This document shows, piece after piece, positions 16,043 to 25,633 of a stretch of DNA of 64,000 bases. The notes beneath the pieces were generated by a model that did not search any database, had not been told where the DNA came from, and saw nothing but the letters and a program-made list of their open reading frames with translations. Numbering within the stretch: the first letter of the stretch is position 1; every line of letters begins with the position of its first letter. The DNA lies in contig CAZMLE010000007.1 of the NCBI GenBank assembly GCA_964567045.1, positions 1 to 64,000 on the forward strand. The letters are read 5' to 3'. Source of the DNA: JAFNGF01 sp964567045 (GTDB lineage: Bacteria; Planctomycetota; Phycisphaerae; Sedimentisphaerales; Anaerobacaceae). A program made the translations under genes and the position numbers.

Positions 16043-16578
16043 TTCACTCCTCCTTCCAATTCTTTCCAGACTGACTTCTCAGTGCATCATGGCCCAACAC
16101 AAAGCCAAGAAGCACTATTGTACGACACCCTCCACTGGCGCACTGACAAACCGCTGTATGGTTACGCCGTTATTAGGTGCCATCTCTCAGCAAGTGTTCT
16201 TTGTGGCGGAAAGCTGGGAATGGTACTCCACCGTGCTTTCTCACCACTCCTCACTCAGTTATCAACAGTACTATTTTACAGCGCCAGGCAAATGTTGTCA
16301 ATTGTAAAACTACGTATTTTTGAGGGTTCAACGTTCATTTTTAGCCGAAAAACGGCGGTCTCGAGATTTTTTTTCAAGCGAGGTTGGGTGGACGAACTTT
16401 GCCGCTAGTCGCGGGCGGGAATTTCAGCTTCTTAGAACGAGCCCTTGAGCAAGTCAGAAGACAGACTCTCGGCAGAGGCGCCTCGCGCTGCAATAATAGA
16501 ATTCTTCTGCCGCCGCTGAAGGTGTGCAATACCAAATTACGCCCTTCGGCCGTCCTACTACTGAGTGGAGAGATACTA
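16043..16578. other. Intergenic region: long lectin leader and methyltransferase upstream
   Basis: Contains the minus-strand promoter at 16273-16301 and the 224-base lectin leader. From 16302 to 16578 I see no gene; the open frame that runs into the methyltransferase from 16384 lacks family similarity before the ATG at 16579. Confidence 0.4.
16273..16301 (-). promoter_or_regulatory. Sigma70-type promoter of the lectin gene
   Basis: On the minus strand TTGACA (16296-16301), a 17-base spacer and TAAAAT (16273-16278). It implies a 5' leader of about 220 bases ahead of the lectin gene. Confidence 0.7.
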
Positions 16579-17598
16579 ATGAAAGAGCGCTTCAAAATAG
16601 AAACCGATGGGCTGGCCCGCTCCTGGATGCGGCACGACCAGAGGACCCTGCGCGACTATCTCGTGCAGGGCGTCGAAGACCCTCGCATCAACGTACAGAG
16701 CATCCTCACACGCCATTTTCTTATCGAGCGCTTGTTCGGTAAGAGGTTCGGCGAGGTAATGAACCAGGAGCTGCGTTTCGCCTTAGTGGTGAACTGGCTT
16801 TTGAAGTTGATCAAAGCATCGGTTAGTCCCTGGCAACTGCATGAGCTTCTAGATGGCCTGCTCGAGGGGCAGCGAGAAGCCGAAGGGTTGGAGATACCAG
16901 CGTTTCTTTCGCAGATATTCGCCAGCCTGTCACTGCCAAACTACATCTGCGATTTGCTTAGCTGGGCCCCAGTTGAGACTACTGACGTACCCATCACTGA
17001 GTATCTTATGAACACATTTGGAGCCATCTGGCGAGAACTGCTGCAGCGCGAACAGCCTGGACACATTTCTGTGTTAGAACCCGCTTGCGGCTCAGCCAAC
17101 GATTATCGATTCATTGACACCTATGGCATTTCTCGGCTGCTGGACTATCATGGCTTCGACCTGTGTGAGAAGAACATTCGCAACGCCCAAGGGATGTTTC
17201 CGCAGGCGTGCTTCGCAATGGGCAATGTGCTTGAAATCGCTGCGCCGGACAAGACGTTCGATTATTGTTTCGTGCATGATTTGTTTGAACATCTATCGGT
17301 CGAGGCAATGGAACTGGCAATCACAGAGATTTGCCGCGTCACCCGGCAAGACATCTGTATCGGATTCTTCAACATGCACGAAACTGATGAGCATAGCGTC
17401 AAAAGCGTCGGCAACTACCACTGGAACAAGCTGAGCCTGGCCAGAACAAAGGCTTTATTCCAGAAGCACGCCCGTCGTACATCGGACGGGCACGCAGCGG
17501 TTTTTGATGCTATTCACATCGACACGTTTCTTATGTCGCAGTTCGGCTACTGTGACTATCACAATAAAAATGCCTATACCCTTGTGGTCAGGATGTGA
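16579..17598 (+). CDS. SAM-dependent methyltransferase (class I-like)
   Basis: A 339-residue protein whose second half is a class I methyltransferase fold: ISVLEPACGSANDYRF (motif I, SAM-binding Gly loop) near residue 162, YHGFDLCEKNIRNA (motif II acidic residue), FAMGNVLEIAAP and FDYCFVHDLFEHLS (motifs III-IV). The N-terminal 150 residues are helical and without recognised motifs. Substrate unknown. ATG 16579 is preferred because GTGGAGAGA lies upstream and the encoded N-terminus (MKERFKIETD) looks natural. It stands alone. Confidence 0.75.
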   Translation: MKERFKIETDGLARSWMRHDQRTLRDYLVQGVEDPRINVQSILTRHFLIERLFGKRFGEVMNQELRFALVVNWLLKLIKASVSPWQLHELLDGLLEGQREAEGLEIPAFLSQIFASLSLPNYICDLLSWAPVETTDVPITEYLMNTFGAIWRELLQREQPGHISVLEPACGSANDYRFIDTYGISRLLDYHGFDLCEKNIRNAQGMFPQACFAMGNVLEIAAPDKTFDYCFVHDLFEHLSVEAMELAITEICRVTRQDICIGFFNMHETDEHSVKSVGNYHWNKLSLARTKALFQKHARRTSDGHAAVFDAIHIDTFLMSQFGYCDYHNKNAYTLVVRM

Positions 17599-17689
17599 CA
17601 GCCTCAGGGCTGGAAATCGGGCTTGAAATTCACCATTGAAAGCAATTCCACTTGCTGTTACAATCCGGCCTCGTTTCAGTAGAGAACAC

Positions 17690-17735
17690 AGGAGACAGAA
17701 TACAGAAAACAGAATTCTGAATTCTGAATTCTCGG
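17690..17735 (+). repeat. Low-complexity tandem GAATTCT tract
   Basis: A short run of acagaa/gaattct units, with GAATTCT in three head-to-tail copies, sits directly upstream of the first M16 gene. It may be a decayed interspersed repeat and could form a small hairpin through the self-complementary GAATTC. Confidence 0.4.
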
Positions 17736-17748
17736 TAATGGGCCGAAA

Positions 17749-18978
17749 ATGGCAGAAAAATTAGATAAGCACATATTGAAGAATGGGATGGTTCTTCTGG
17801 GCGAGCAGATGGAGGCGGTCGAGTCGGTAGCGTTCGGCTTCATGCTGCCGGCTGGGGCGGCACGGCTTCCGGAAGGCTGCTGCGGGGCTGCAAATGTTAT
17901 CGCCGATTGGATTTTCAGAGGCGCCGCAGATAAAGACAACAGGCAGCTCGGTGACGCCCTTGATGGGCTCGGCCTGCACCGGGCCGAGGCGGTCAGCAGC
18001 TCACATATAACTATTGGTGCAGCTTTGGAGGCCACAAACTTAGCCAAGGCATTGCCGTTGTATGCCGACATTACACTTACGGCACACTTGAAAGACGAGC
18101 ACTTTGAGTTTGCCAGGCAATTAGCGGCCGACAGGGTCCGCGCTCTGGATGACGAGCCCCGGCAAAAGGTTATGCTCAGACTCCAGCAACAGTTCTATCC
18201 GCGGCCTTTAGGCCGCAGTACGATCGGAACCATTGAAGAGTTGCAGGCTTTGACTGCCGCCAAGGCTCGTCAGATAGTAAGGGGTCACTTCAATCTCTCG
18301 CGCACAATTTTTGCAGTTGCGGGCAAATACGACTTCGATGCTATTTGTAGGCAAATGGAGAGTCTGTTCGATACCGATGGGCAGAAAACCCTCCAGTCGG
18401 TGGTGTTGGGCGCCAGAGCGGCAAGATATACACATATAGACAACGATTCTGCGCAGGTGCATATCGGCCTGATGACCGAGACTATCAGGCCGGGCGACAA
18501 GAACTATTACAACGCCCGCGTGGCGGTGTCGGTTCTCTCAGGAGGAATGAGCGCCAGATTGTTCACCGAGGTAAGGGAAAAACGCGGCCTTTGCTACGCA
18601 GTCGGAGCTCACTACCATGCTCTGAAAGAGGCTGCCGGTATAATGTGCTACGCGGGCACAACGCCGGAAAAAGCCCAGCAGACACTGGATGTGATCGTAG
18701 GCGAGTTTAATCGCCTCAGCGAAGGGATAAGTCAGGAAGAGCTTGACCGAGCCAAAGCCGGGCTGAAAAGTTCCTTGATTCTGCACAGTGAATCGTCCAG
18801 CAGCCGAGCCGGCGGAATCGCGACCGACTACTATATGCTGGGCAGGGTTCGCAGCCTGGACGAAATCAAGAATAGGATTGAGCAAACCACCGTTGACTCG
18901 GTTCTGGACTTTTTGAGGGGGCAAAAATTCGGCGATTTTACGGTGGTGACAATTGGCCCAAAGGAAGTGGATATTTAA
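17749..18978 (+). CDS. M16 peptidase homologue, catalytically inactive
   Basis: A 409-residue M16B (insulinase/processing-peptidase) family protein. The two-domain architecture is clear: GMVLLGEQMEAVESVAFGFMLPAGAARLPE at the start, and the C-terminal half with AVSVLSGGMSARLFTEVREKRGLCYAVGAHY, which contains the conserved RLF/YxVR-type motif. The zinc-binding HxxEH is absent; the position reads NVIAD. Non-catalytic M16B subunits pair with an active partner, here the gene 115 bases downstream. Confidence 0.88.
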   Translation: MAEKLDKHILKNGMVLLGEQMEAVESVAFGFMLPAGAARLPEGCCGAANVIADWIFRGAADKDNRQLGDALDGLGLHRAEAVSSSHITIGAALEATNLAKALPLYADITLTAHLKDEHFEFARQLAADRVRALDDEPRQKVMLRLQQQFYPRPLGRSTIGTIEELQALTAAKARQIVRGHFNLSRTIFAVAGKYDFDAICRQMESLFDTDGQKTLQSVVLGARAARYTHIDNDSAQVHIGLMTETIRPGDKNYYNARVAVSVLSGGMSARLFTEVREKRGLCYAVGAHYHALKEAAGIMCYAGTTPEKAQQTLDVIVGEFNRLSEGISQEELDRAKAGLKSSLILHSESSSSRAGGIATDYYMLGRVRSLDEIKNRIEQTTVDSVLDFLRGQKFGDFTVVTIGPKEVDI

Positions 18979-19081
18979 CCACGGATTACACGGATTCCAC
19001 TGTTGAGGCGCAGCCGAAACATCTGGCATCCAGCCGGATTCTTCGCTCCGCTCAGAACGGCGTCTGTGAAATCTGTGGTTA
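18976..19081. repeat. Composite repeat bounded by inverted CCACGGATT/AATCTGTGG arms
   Basis: Between the M16 genes, TAACCACGGATTACACGGATT (18976-18996) is inverted at 19063-19081 (ending AATCTGTGGTTA). The segment between includes GGATTCTTCGCTCCGCTCAG (19036-19055), a phrase that recurs in many bacterial assemblies and gives SERSEES-like translations on the other strand. The element is about 106 bases and appears non-coding. Confidence 0.6.
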
Positions 19082-19093
19082 GGTGAGTGCAGT

Positions 19094-20320
19094 ATGGAAT
19101 TCAAGAGCGAGAGATTAGCCAACGGCATGGATATAATCGGGGAGGTTAACAAATCTGCCAAGTCGGCTGCGGTTGGATTCTTCGTAAAGACCGGCTCGCG
19201 TGACGAGGCCGAGCAAGTTAGCGGGGTGTCACACTTCTTAGAGCACATGCTGTTCAAAGGCACCGAAAGACTAAGCGCATTTGAAGTCAACGAGGCCTTC
19301 GACAGAACGGGAGCCGATTTCAATGCCGGCACCAGTTGGGAGAGCACCGTTTTTCACGCAGCCGTTCTGCCGGAATATCTGGCGGAGGTGACTAAACTCT
19401 GGATAGAGCTTATGCGACCTGCTCTTAGGGAGGAAGATTTCAGCCTCGAAAAGGACGTAATCAAGCAGGAAATTGCAATGTATAAGGATACGCCCAGCTT
19501 CGATGTCATGGATAGGTGTAGAAAGCTGCACTTCGGGCAGCACCCCTGCGGAAATAGCGTTCTCGGCAGCGAGGAGAGCATAGACAGTCTGACAGCGCAG
19601 CAGATGTGGGACTATTTTACAGGGCGTTATGCGCCCAACAACATGGTCTTCGCCTGCGCAGGAAATTTCGACTGGGGCCACATTTGTTCAACTGTGGCAG
19701 CAGGCTGTGGTAACTGGCAAGAGCAAAAGGTCGCAAGAGAACTGGATACCTGCCAGGGCAGCAAGCAGAAGCAGAGAATCCAGAAACCCAATCTGACTCG
19801 TGAGCATATATGCCTGATGAGCCCGAGCGTGTCCGCTCAGGACCGACGGCGATTTGCCGCCGATCTTCTGGCAATTATCGTCGGAGACAGTGTCGGGTCG
19901 CGATTTTACTGGGAGCTGGTTGACACGGCACTTGCTGAAACCGCAGAGATGCAGTTTGGGCCAATGGATGGCACAGGCGTGTTTTGTACTTATATCAGGT
20001 GCAGCCCCGGCGATGTCACAAAGGTGCTCGATTTTGTGAGGGACATTTTTGATAGTCTTTCCAGGACCGGCGTAACCGAAGAGGAACTGAGCAAGGCCAA
20101 AAACAAGGTCTTGAGTGCGTTGGTTATCAAAAATGAGCTGCCTATGGGTCGGCTGGTTGACCTGGGTTTTAACTGGACGTATTTACAGCAGTATCGCACA
20201 GTCGAGGAGGACATTACGGCAGTTAAGGTGGTTAGCAGCGATGATATTGGTGCGCTGACAAAACAGTTCAATCCGGGCGCTTTTACACAACTGTCTATTG
20301 GCCCTGCCGAACCAGCTTGA
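19094..20320 (+). CDS. M16 zinc metallopeptidase, catalytic subunit
   Basis: A 408-residue M16B peptidase. The inverted zinc motif HFLEH is at His47-Glu50-His51, and the downstream acidic segment EKDVIKQEIAMYKD supplies the third ligand region. The C-terminal half carries LLAIIVGDSVGSRFYWELVDTALAE. With the preceding inactive homologue it probably forms a heterodimer like mitochondrial processing peptidase or other bacterial M16B pairs. Substrate unknown. AGTGCAGT precedes the ATG, which follows a repeat element. Confidence 0.93.
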   Translation: MEFKSERLANGMDIIGEVNKSAKSAAVGFFVKTGSRDEAEQVSGVSHFLEHMLFKGTERLSAFEVNEAFDRTGADFNAGTSWESTVFHAAVLPEYLAEVTKLWIELMRPALREEDFSLEKDVIKQEIAMYKDTPSFDVMDRCRKLHFGQHPCGNSVLGSEESIDSLTAQQMWDYFTGRYAPNNMVFACAGNFDWGHICSTVAAGCGNWQEQKVARELDTCQGSKQKQRIQKPNLTREHICLMSPSVSAQDRRRFAADLLAIIVGDSVGSRFYWELVDTALAETAEMQFGPMDGTGVFCTYIRCSPGDVTKVLDFVRDIFDSLSRTGVTEEELSKAKNKVLSALVIKNELPMGRLVDLGFNWTYLQQYRTVEEDITAVKVVSSDDIGALTKQFNPGAFTQLSIGPAEPA

Positions 20321-20375
20321 CCTGCCTCCGCCAACCTCATAGGCGCCCGCAATACCCCGCAAGAGACGGTGCTGG

Positions 20376-21971
20376 TTACTTCTTTGCCGTGTGCTTGCGG
20401 AGCAGTTCAACGACTTCCTTGTGTCCCCGGCGGGCCGCCTCATGCAGCGGCGTAAGACCACTGTTGTCCCTTGCCATCACATCGGCACCATTGGCCAGCA
20501 GCAGTTCCACTATCTCCTTGTGGCCCCGAAAGGCCGCGTCGTGGAGAGGTGTATCACCATCCTTGTCCTTTGCATTGACGTTTGCGCCATGCTCCAAGAG
20601 CAGTCCTACCACATCTTTGTGCTCACGAGCCGCGTAGTGTAGCGGTGTCGCACCGCGGGGCGTCTTTTCGTTGACGTCAGCACCGCGGGCAATGAGAAGT
20701 TCGATCAGTTCCTTGTCGCCATTCCTGGCTGCATTGTGCAGAGCTGTATTGCCTTCTTGATCCTTCACTCTGGGATCGGCACCGCGGAGCACAAGCCGCT
20801 TTGCCACATCGCGGTAGCCTTCGCAAAGAACAGCGTTCTGTCTCATTGTGTCGGGTCCGTTCTGCATGTAGGAGGCCCTCCGTCTGAGAATAATCTGTTG
20901 GTGCAGATCAAACCGGACCCCGCGGATCGCAAGTAATAGAGGAACCTCGCCAGCATCATTTTGTGCATTTACGTCAGCACCTTGGGCAATGAGCAATCTG
21001 GCCACATCGATGGATCCCCAGCGGAGCGCACAGAGCAGCGGCGTATCTCCTCCTCTCACCTTGATCCAATAAGGAATTCTTCCAGAGCTTCTCGCATTAA
21101 CATCGGCGCTGCTGGCAATGAGCTGTTCGGCCAGAGTTTTGAGGTCATGAGAGGCTGCTAAAAATAGCAGTCTCGTCTTTGCATCGTCCGGGATATCCCT
21201 GCCAGCGCCCTCGGCGAGAAGCACCTCCACCACATCTCCAAAGCCCCATTCAGCCGCGCGCTCCAAGGGGGTCCGGTCTTCCTTGTCTTTTGTGTTGATG
21301 TCGGCGCCGCTGGCCAAGAGCAATTCCACCGCATCCTTATAGCCGCGACCGACTGCAGAGTGTAAAGGCGTTACGCCGTTTGGGGGGGCTTTTCCATTGG
21401 CGTCAGCACCGTTGGTCAGTAATAGCTCGATCATGTCTTTGTGACCCAATTCGGCGGCTTCGTGGAGCGGCGTACCGCCATCTTCGTCCTTTGCATTGGC
21501 ATCGGCACCTTTGGCGATAAGCAGTTCCGCGACGTCTTTGTAGCCCTCCCACGCCGCCGAGTGCAAGGGTGTCCTACCGGCCTTGTTCTTTGCATTGACC
21601 TCGGCACCACTAGCCAAGAGCAGTTCCACTATGTCTTTGTGGCCATTTCCGGCCGCCAGTAACAAGGGTGTACAGTCAGATTGGTCCCTTGCGTCGATAT
21701 TGGCGCCGGCGGCCATGAGGAGTTTGGCTACATTCTTATGGCCATACATGGCTGCATAGTGCAGAGGTGTCAGAGTGTTCCAGTCCTTCGCGTTGACGTC
21801 GGCGCCCCGTTCGATAAGGGTGTGCGCCTTCTCGATGTCGCCATCCCTGGCGGCCTCGTGCAGTGTCCTTCTGGTGTCAGTTGGCTCCTTTTTGCATCCG
21901 CCGGCAAGAAGGATGGCCGCCAGAAGTAAGCAGAATCCGCTGGTTTTCACTATCCGTTTCTTCTCAATCAT
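20376..21971 (-). CDS. Ankyrin-repeat lipoprotein
   Basis: A 531-residue exported protein of about fourteen ankyrin repeats. The signal (TSGFCLLLAAILLAGGC) ends in a lipobox, so the protein is probably anchored in a membrane facing the periplasm. Repeats follow the consensus GxTPLHxAAxxGHxxVVELLLxxGADVNAKD almost without break. The copy near the middle (ILRRRASYMQNGPD) is degenerate and extended. ATG 21971 is chosen because it gives the signal peptide; further upstream codons give no signal. Ankyrin arrays bind other proteins; no catalytic domain is present. Confidence 0.9.
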   Translation of the reverse strand: MIEKKRIVKTSGFCLLLAAILLAGGCKKEPTDTRRTLHEAARDGDIEKAHTLIERGADVNAKDWNTLTPLHYAAMYGHKNVAKLLMAAGANIDARDQSDCTPLLLAAGNGHKDIVELLLASGAEVNAKNKAGRTPLHSAAWEGYKDVAELLIAKGADANAKDEDGGTPLHEAAELGHKDMIELLLTNGADANGKAPPNGVTPLHSAVGRGYKDAVELLLASGADINTKDKEDRTPLERAAEWGFGDVVEVLLAEGAGRDIPDDAKTRLLFLAASHDLKTLAEQLIASSADVNARSSGRIPYWIKVRGGDTPLLCALRWGSIDVARLLIAQGADVNAQNDAGEVPLLLAIRGVRFDLHQQIILRRRASYMQNGPDTMRQNAVLCEGYRDVAKRLVLRGADPRVKDQEGNTALHNAARNGDKELIELLIARGADVNEKTPRGATPLHYAAREHKDVVGLLLEHGANVNAKDKDGDTPLHDAAFRGHKEIVELLLANGADVMARDNSGLTPLHEAARRGHKEVVELLRKHTAKK

Positions 21972-22099
21972 ACACGGTTGGTTCTCATATAGTATAAGGC
22001 ACAGCAGACCGCAAACGTAACACATAGAGGGTTCACAATCCGCTTCTGCCTGCGGAGGAATGAAAACCCTTGCTGCTATTCTAACAAAGAGCAACAGCC

Positions 22100-25000
22100 T
22101 CAATCGAAATATGCAGTAAGATGGGTCAGTTCCTTCGGGCATTCGCGTAGCACAACCCATTCTTTTTCGGGCTCGAAGTTGGTGTAGGCTTTGCCGTTGA
22201 GTTCGCAGCGGGCGATTTTTTTGCCGTCCGGGTGGCGGAAACGAATGAAGATTCTCTTCGGCGGATTTCTCTTCGGCGGGTCGAAAACTACCTCGATTCG
22301 GCCGGATGCCACGTGGGATTCGTATTTGACCGACATCGGGCCAAAATAGGTCGCGGCGTTTTCAATGCCACAGGTTTTGCCATCAGCGAGCCAGTAGCGC
22401 GGGATGGCTGCACCGAGCCACAATTCGTCGCCGCGCTCCTGGATGAACATCATTCGCAGCCAAAAGGTCGAATTCGCTTCGTCCGATGATTTATAATGGT
22501 CGCCTCGCCAATCGCCAATATTGGGAAGTGCATGCTCCGTCATCATTCGCGTATCCGGCCAATAACTGACCGCGAACGCGTTGAAATAGGCCCGAAGGAA
22601 ATGCTTCGGCTCATCGCGCAGCAAATAGGGAATGGGATTACAGAGCAAATTCGCCTGCATGGATATGCCGCCCCTACCGAACCAGTAGCGCTCGAAATCT
22701 TCGCCGGTCAGGTTATAGCCGTACTGCTCAGAGATATACAGATTGTCCTCGAAGTCTTTGATTATCCAGGTGGACATTCGTTCCGACGGATCGAGCAAGC
22801 CGGTGCGAATGAGATGGATCGGCCCTTCGAGGGTCTCCGTAATCCAGCCGAACCCCCGCCCACGGCGGTGGACTTCCGATGGCAAATGCGGAATCCAACT
22901 GCCGTCCCGCAAACGCACGACCGGTGAGCGCTGCATCGCCTCAGTAAATGCGGCCAGAATATCTTTGCGGTAAGCCTGGGCTTCTGCCAGCAAGCGCTTA
23001 CCGTCCGGTAATCCCGCATCTGCCAGTACTGCGGCGGCGTTTTGCATCCCAAACCAAGAATACACGTTTGTCGAGAGCCAGCAGCGCCAGTCTTTGATGT
23101 CTTCCAAAACGCCGGGCGGCAATAATCCGTGCTCAATCGCCCGGATCGGTGACTTTTCAGCCTCCGCGATGGTCCGCTGCCGTTCACGGATAATCCATTC
23201 GCAGCCCTTTACGATATTAGGCGCCGCTCGCCTGAGCCAGTCGACATCGCGTGTATACCAGTAATGCTCGCCCAGGCACCAGAGCACAAAACCATGGTGC
23301 TGGTTGTATTCACCGTCTTCATACCCTCCTGCGCCATAGAACTGGCCTTCCTTGCTTGAGAAGTCGCCCGGCAAACCAACCGTACCCTGGTAGTGCAGCC
23401 AGGTTTCCAGGGCTTCTTCCGCCCGTTTATGATAGCCGCGCCGATCGAGGTCGCTGACCATCATGCACGATTCGTTACTGAACGCCCCATACGAGAATGT
23501 CCCCACCCGCGCGACGTATCGGGTGCTTTCGCCCACTTGGCGGTCGGTATTGAGCAATAAATGCGAAACGTGAGCGGCATAGAAATCATTTATCATCGGC
23601 TCAGGCGTAAATATCTTTGCCCCTTGCGCGACGCGCTGCCGCCAGTAGTTCCGCACGCCGTAGAAGCACTGCTCAAAGCGCAGCCCGCGCAGCTTCGCCC
23701 ACTCTTTTTCTTCCGTCAGCGTGATAAACGGAATGGCGACATCGACTATCCGCTTCCCCTTATTCCCGTCCAGGTCCGCGCTATAGACCACTTTTTTGTC
23801 CGCTTGCTCCAGGCGATAGTCCGCTGCCGCATCGGGCGAGCTAACAAGCATCCGCAATCGCCTGGGCTTAGTGCCTTGAACGAATATCAGCCCACCATCC
23901 AGCTCCAATGGCTCAGCCGCTCTGGCGGCAACTTCTACATCGAGTCTTGCTTGAGCCTCCTGGTCGCTGGCGCGTTCCATTTCAAATCGCGTCATCAATA
24001 CAAGCGTATCGTCAGCATAGATTCGCTCGCCCGGCTTCGGCACGCCGTCCAACGGAATCACAAAGGCGGTCTGGCGATACCGAATCCCGTTGCGCTGCCA
24101 CTGTGCGACCATCATCGGCAGGCAGCCATCGATGGTGTGCCGCTGGACTAACTTTGCGCCGGACAAGCCGAACGCGTACCGGATCGAATCTCCGTCATAC
24201 AGGCAGCGTTTTGTGTCTTTGCCGGGTATGCGGGTCAGCCAGTTGTGGCGACAGAACACACTGCCGTCAGCTTCCAGGCCGAAGTACTGCCGGCCGCCCT
24301 CAAAGCCCAGCGGAATATAATGAGGCTCTTTCTGGGGGACACCCTTCCACGCCCCAGGCAGCGTCTGCTCCGGCACTTCATTCACCCGGGCGTAAATATT
24401 CTTGAGGCGATTTTCCTTCCATGCGCGCTCTGCTTCGGCGTATGTCGTTTCATCCCCCACTTTGCGAACAATCACGCCGAAATCGGGCAGGAATATATGG
24501 CCGTACTTCAGAAGGTCTGACGCGGCAAAAGAAAATGTCTCGCAGGCAGTCCGTACAGTCACCACCGTTTCATCGAAGGAATTGTAGCCAACGGGCTTGG
24601 CGTAGAGGATGCTGCCGCAGATGCCATCCATTCCGCCGTGCACTTTTGACGTCCACTTACGGTCGAGGCCGACTCTCGCTTTGCTGGCGGAGGAAATCGG
24701 CTCAATCCGCTCGACGACACCATTGAAAGCCTCCAGATGCCCGTCCCAGTTTTGCTCGCTTTGCCCGGCGGTTCCGCCCCACTGCACCTCAAACTCAAGC
24801 CTATGCCAGACAGAATCGGTGTAAGCCTGCAGGGTTTCAATTGCCGGCAGCGGCCCATCAGCAATCACCCGTAGTTTCAAAGTTGAACGATAGCGGACTG
24901 AAAAATCCTTTATATCCGGGAATTCCTTGGAATTTAGCGGATTAAAGGTAAACGTATATGTCACGCCCTTGGCATCGAGATTGGCATCGGCTTTTAGCCA

Positions 25001-25405
25001 TTTGCCCTGGAACCAGTCGCCCACGTTAAGCCAGCCGGAGCTGCCGGCCCCCGACGGACTGTCACGAGGTATCCGATGTCTGGGCCACGATGACTGCCAG
25101 TATTCCAGCCGTATGGCCTTCGGATTGGGCACAGCTTTACCGTCCGCAAATTTGACCATCACACGAAAGATGACCCTGGGGTCTTCCCAGAGCACGCCAT
25201 AGTCTTTTTGCTGGCTGTCCCAGATTTTCAGTTGGCCGAACGGCACAACATTGATCGGCTCGCCGGGCTGTGCTGCCAGGCAAAATCCAAATAGCAACGC
25301 GATGTCAGTTAGAAAAACCGTAACAACAACTCGCTGCGGATGCACTTTTAGACTGCGTGAGTTCATGGTACTTCCACTTGTTCCGAGGTTGACGTCTTTT
25401 CTCAT
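22100..25405 (-). CDS. Six-hairpin glycosidase-like exported protein
   Basis: A 1101-residue exported protein. A signal segment (VVVTVFLTDIALLFGFCLAAQP) is followed by beta-rich regions, then from about residue 600 an alpha-toroid-like region (EPMINDFYAAHVSHLLLNTD, YNQHHGFVLWCLGEHYWYTRDVDWLRRAAPNIVKGC) typical of (alpha/alpha)6 glycosidases, and a C-terminal beta sandwich. Sugar specificity cannot be told. AAGGAG lies nine bases before the ATG at 25405; an internal ATG 13 codons later also works. Gene is divergent from the dehydrogenase. Confidence 0.7.
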   Translation of the reverse strand: MRKDVNLGTSGSTMNSRSLKVHPQRVVVTVFLTDIALLFGFCLAAQPGEPINVVPFGQLKIWDSQQKDYGVLWEDPRVIFRVMVKFADGKAVPNPKAIRLEYWQSSWPRHRIPRDSPSGAGSSGWLNVGDWFQGKWLKADANLDAKGVTYTFTFNPLNSKEFPDIKDFSVRYRSTLKLRVIADGPLPAIETLQAYTDSVWHRLEFEVQWGGTAGQSEQNWDGHLEAFNGVVERIEPISSASKARVGLDRKWTSKVHGGMDGICGSILYAKPVGYNSFDETVVTVRTACETFSFAASDLLKYGHIFLPDFGVIVRKVGDETTYAEAERAWKENRLKNIYARVNEVPEQTLPGAWKGVPQKEPHYIPLGFEGGRQYFGLEADGSVFCRHNWLTRIPGKDTKRCLYDGDSIRYAFGLSGAKLVQRHTIDGCLPMMVAQWQRNGIRYRQTAFVIPLDGVPKPGERIYADDTLVLMTRFEMERASDQEAQARLDVEVAARAAEPLELDGGLIFVQGTKPRRLRMLVSSPDAAADYRLEQADKKVVYSADLDGNKGKRIVDVAIPFITLTEEKEWAKLRGLRFEQCFYGVRNYWRQRVAQGAKIFTPEPMINDFYAAHVSHLLLNTDRQVGESTRYVARVGTFSYGAFSNESCMMVSDLDRRGYHKRAEEALETWLHYQGTVGLPGDFSSKEGQFYGAGGYEDGEYNQHHGFVLWCLGEHYWYTRDVDWLRRAAPNIVKGCEWIIRERQRTIAEAEKSPIRAIEHGLLPPGVLEDIKDWRCWLSTNVYSWFGMQNAAAVLADAGLPDGKRLLAEAQAYRKDILAAFTEAMQRSPVVRLRDGSWIPHLPSEVHRRGRGFGWITETLEGPIHLIRTGLLDPSERMSTWIIKDFEDNLYISEQYGYNLTGEDFERYWFGRGGISMQANLLCNPIPYLLRDEPKHFLRAYFNAFAVSYWPDTRMMTEHALPNIGDWRGDHYKSSDEANSTFWLRMMFIQERGDELWLGAAIPRYWLADGKTCGIENAATYFGPMSVKYESHVASGRIEVVFDPPKRNPPKRIFIRFRHPDGKKIARCELNGKAYTNFEPEKEWVVLRECPKELTHLTAYFD

Positions 25406-25573
25406 TGGATTTGTCTCCTTCGATAAAAACTTTGGCCGCGATAAAACTGACCTGCTTTTGATACGATTCGTTTGCCGCCATTGTATCATATAGCCTCTAT
25501 TCGGCAACACACTATGCACTTTGTTTAAGTCCTGATCCCAGGCTGGCGGAGAAACAGACCGGCGATCGCACAA

Positions 25574-25602
25574 TTGACATACCCGCAGTTGACCGGTAAC
25601 AT
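25574..25602 (+). promoter_or_regulatory. Sigma70-type promoter of the dehydrogenase gene
   Basis: Consensus TTGACA (25574-25579), 17-base spacer and TAACAT (25597-25602), 31 bases before the ATG at 25634. Confidence 0.75.
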
Positions 25603-25633
25603 AGTCTCGTTGGGACTTTCGGAGCATCAGCAA

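Noticed and set aside
22232..24726. Numerous plus-strand frames opposite the glycosidase-like gene
   Set aside because: All are antisense shadows of one long GC-rich gene.
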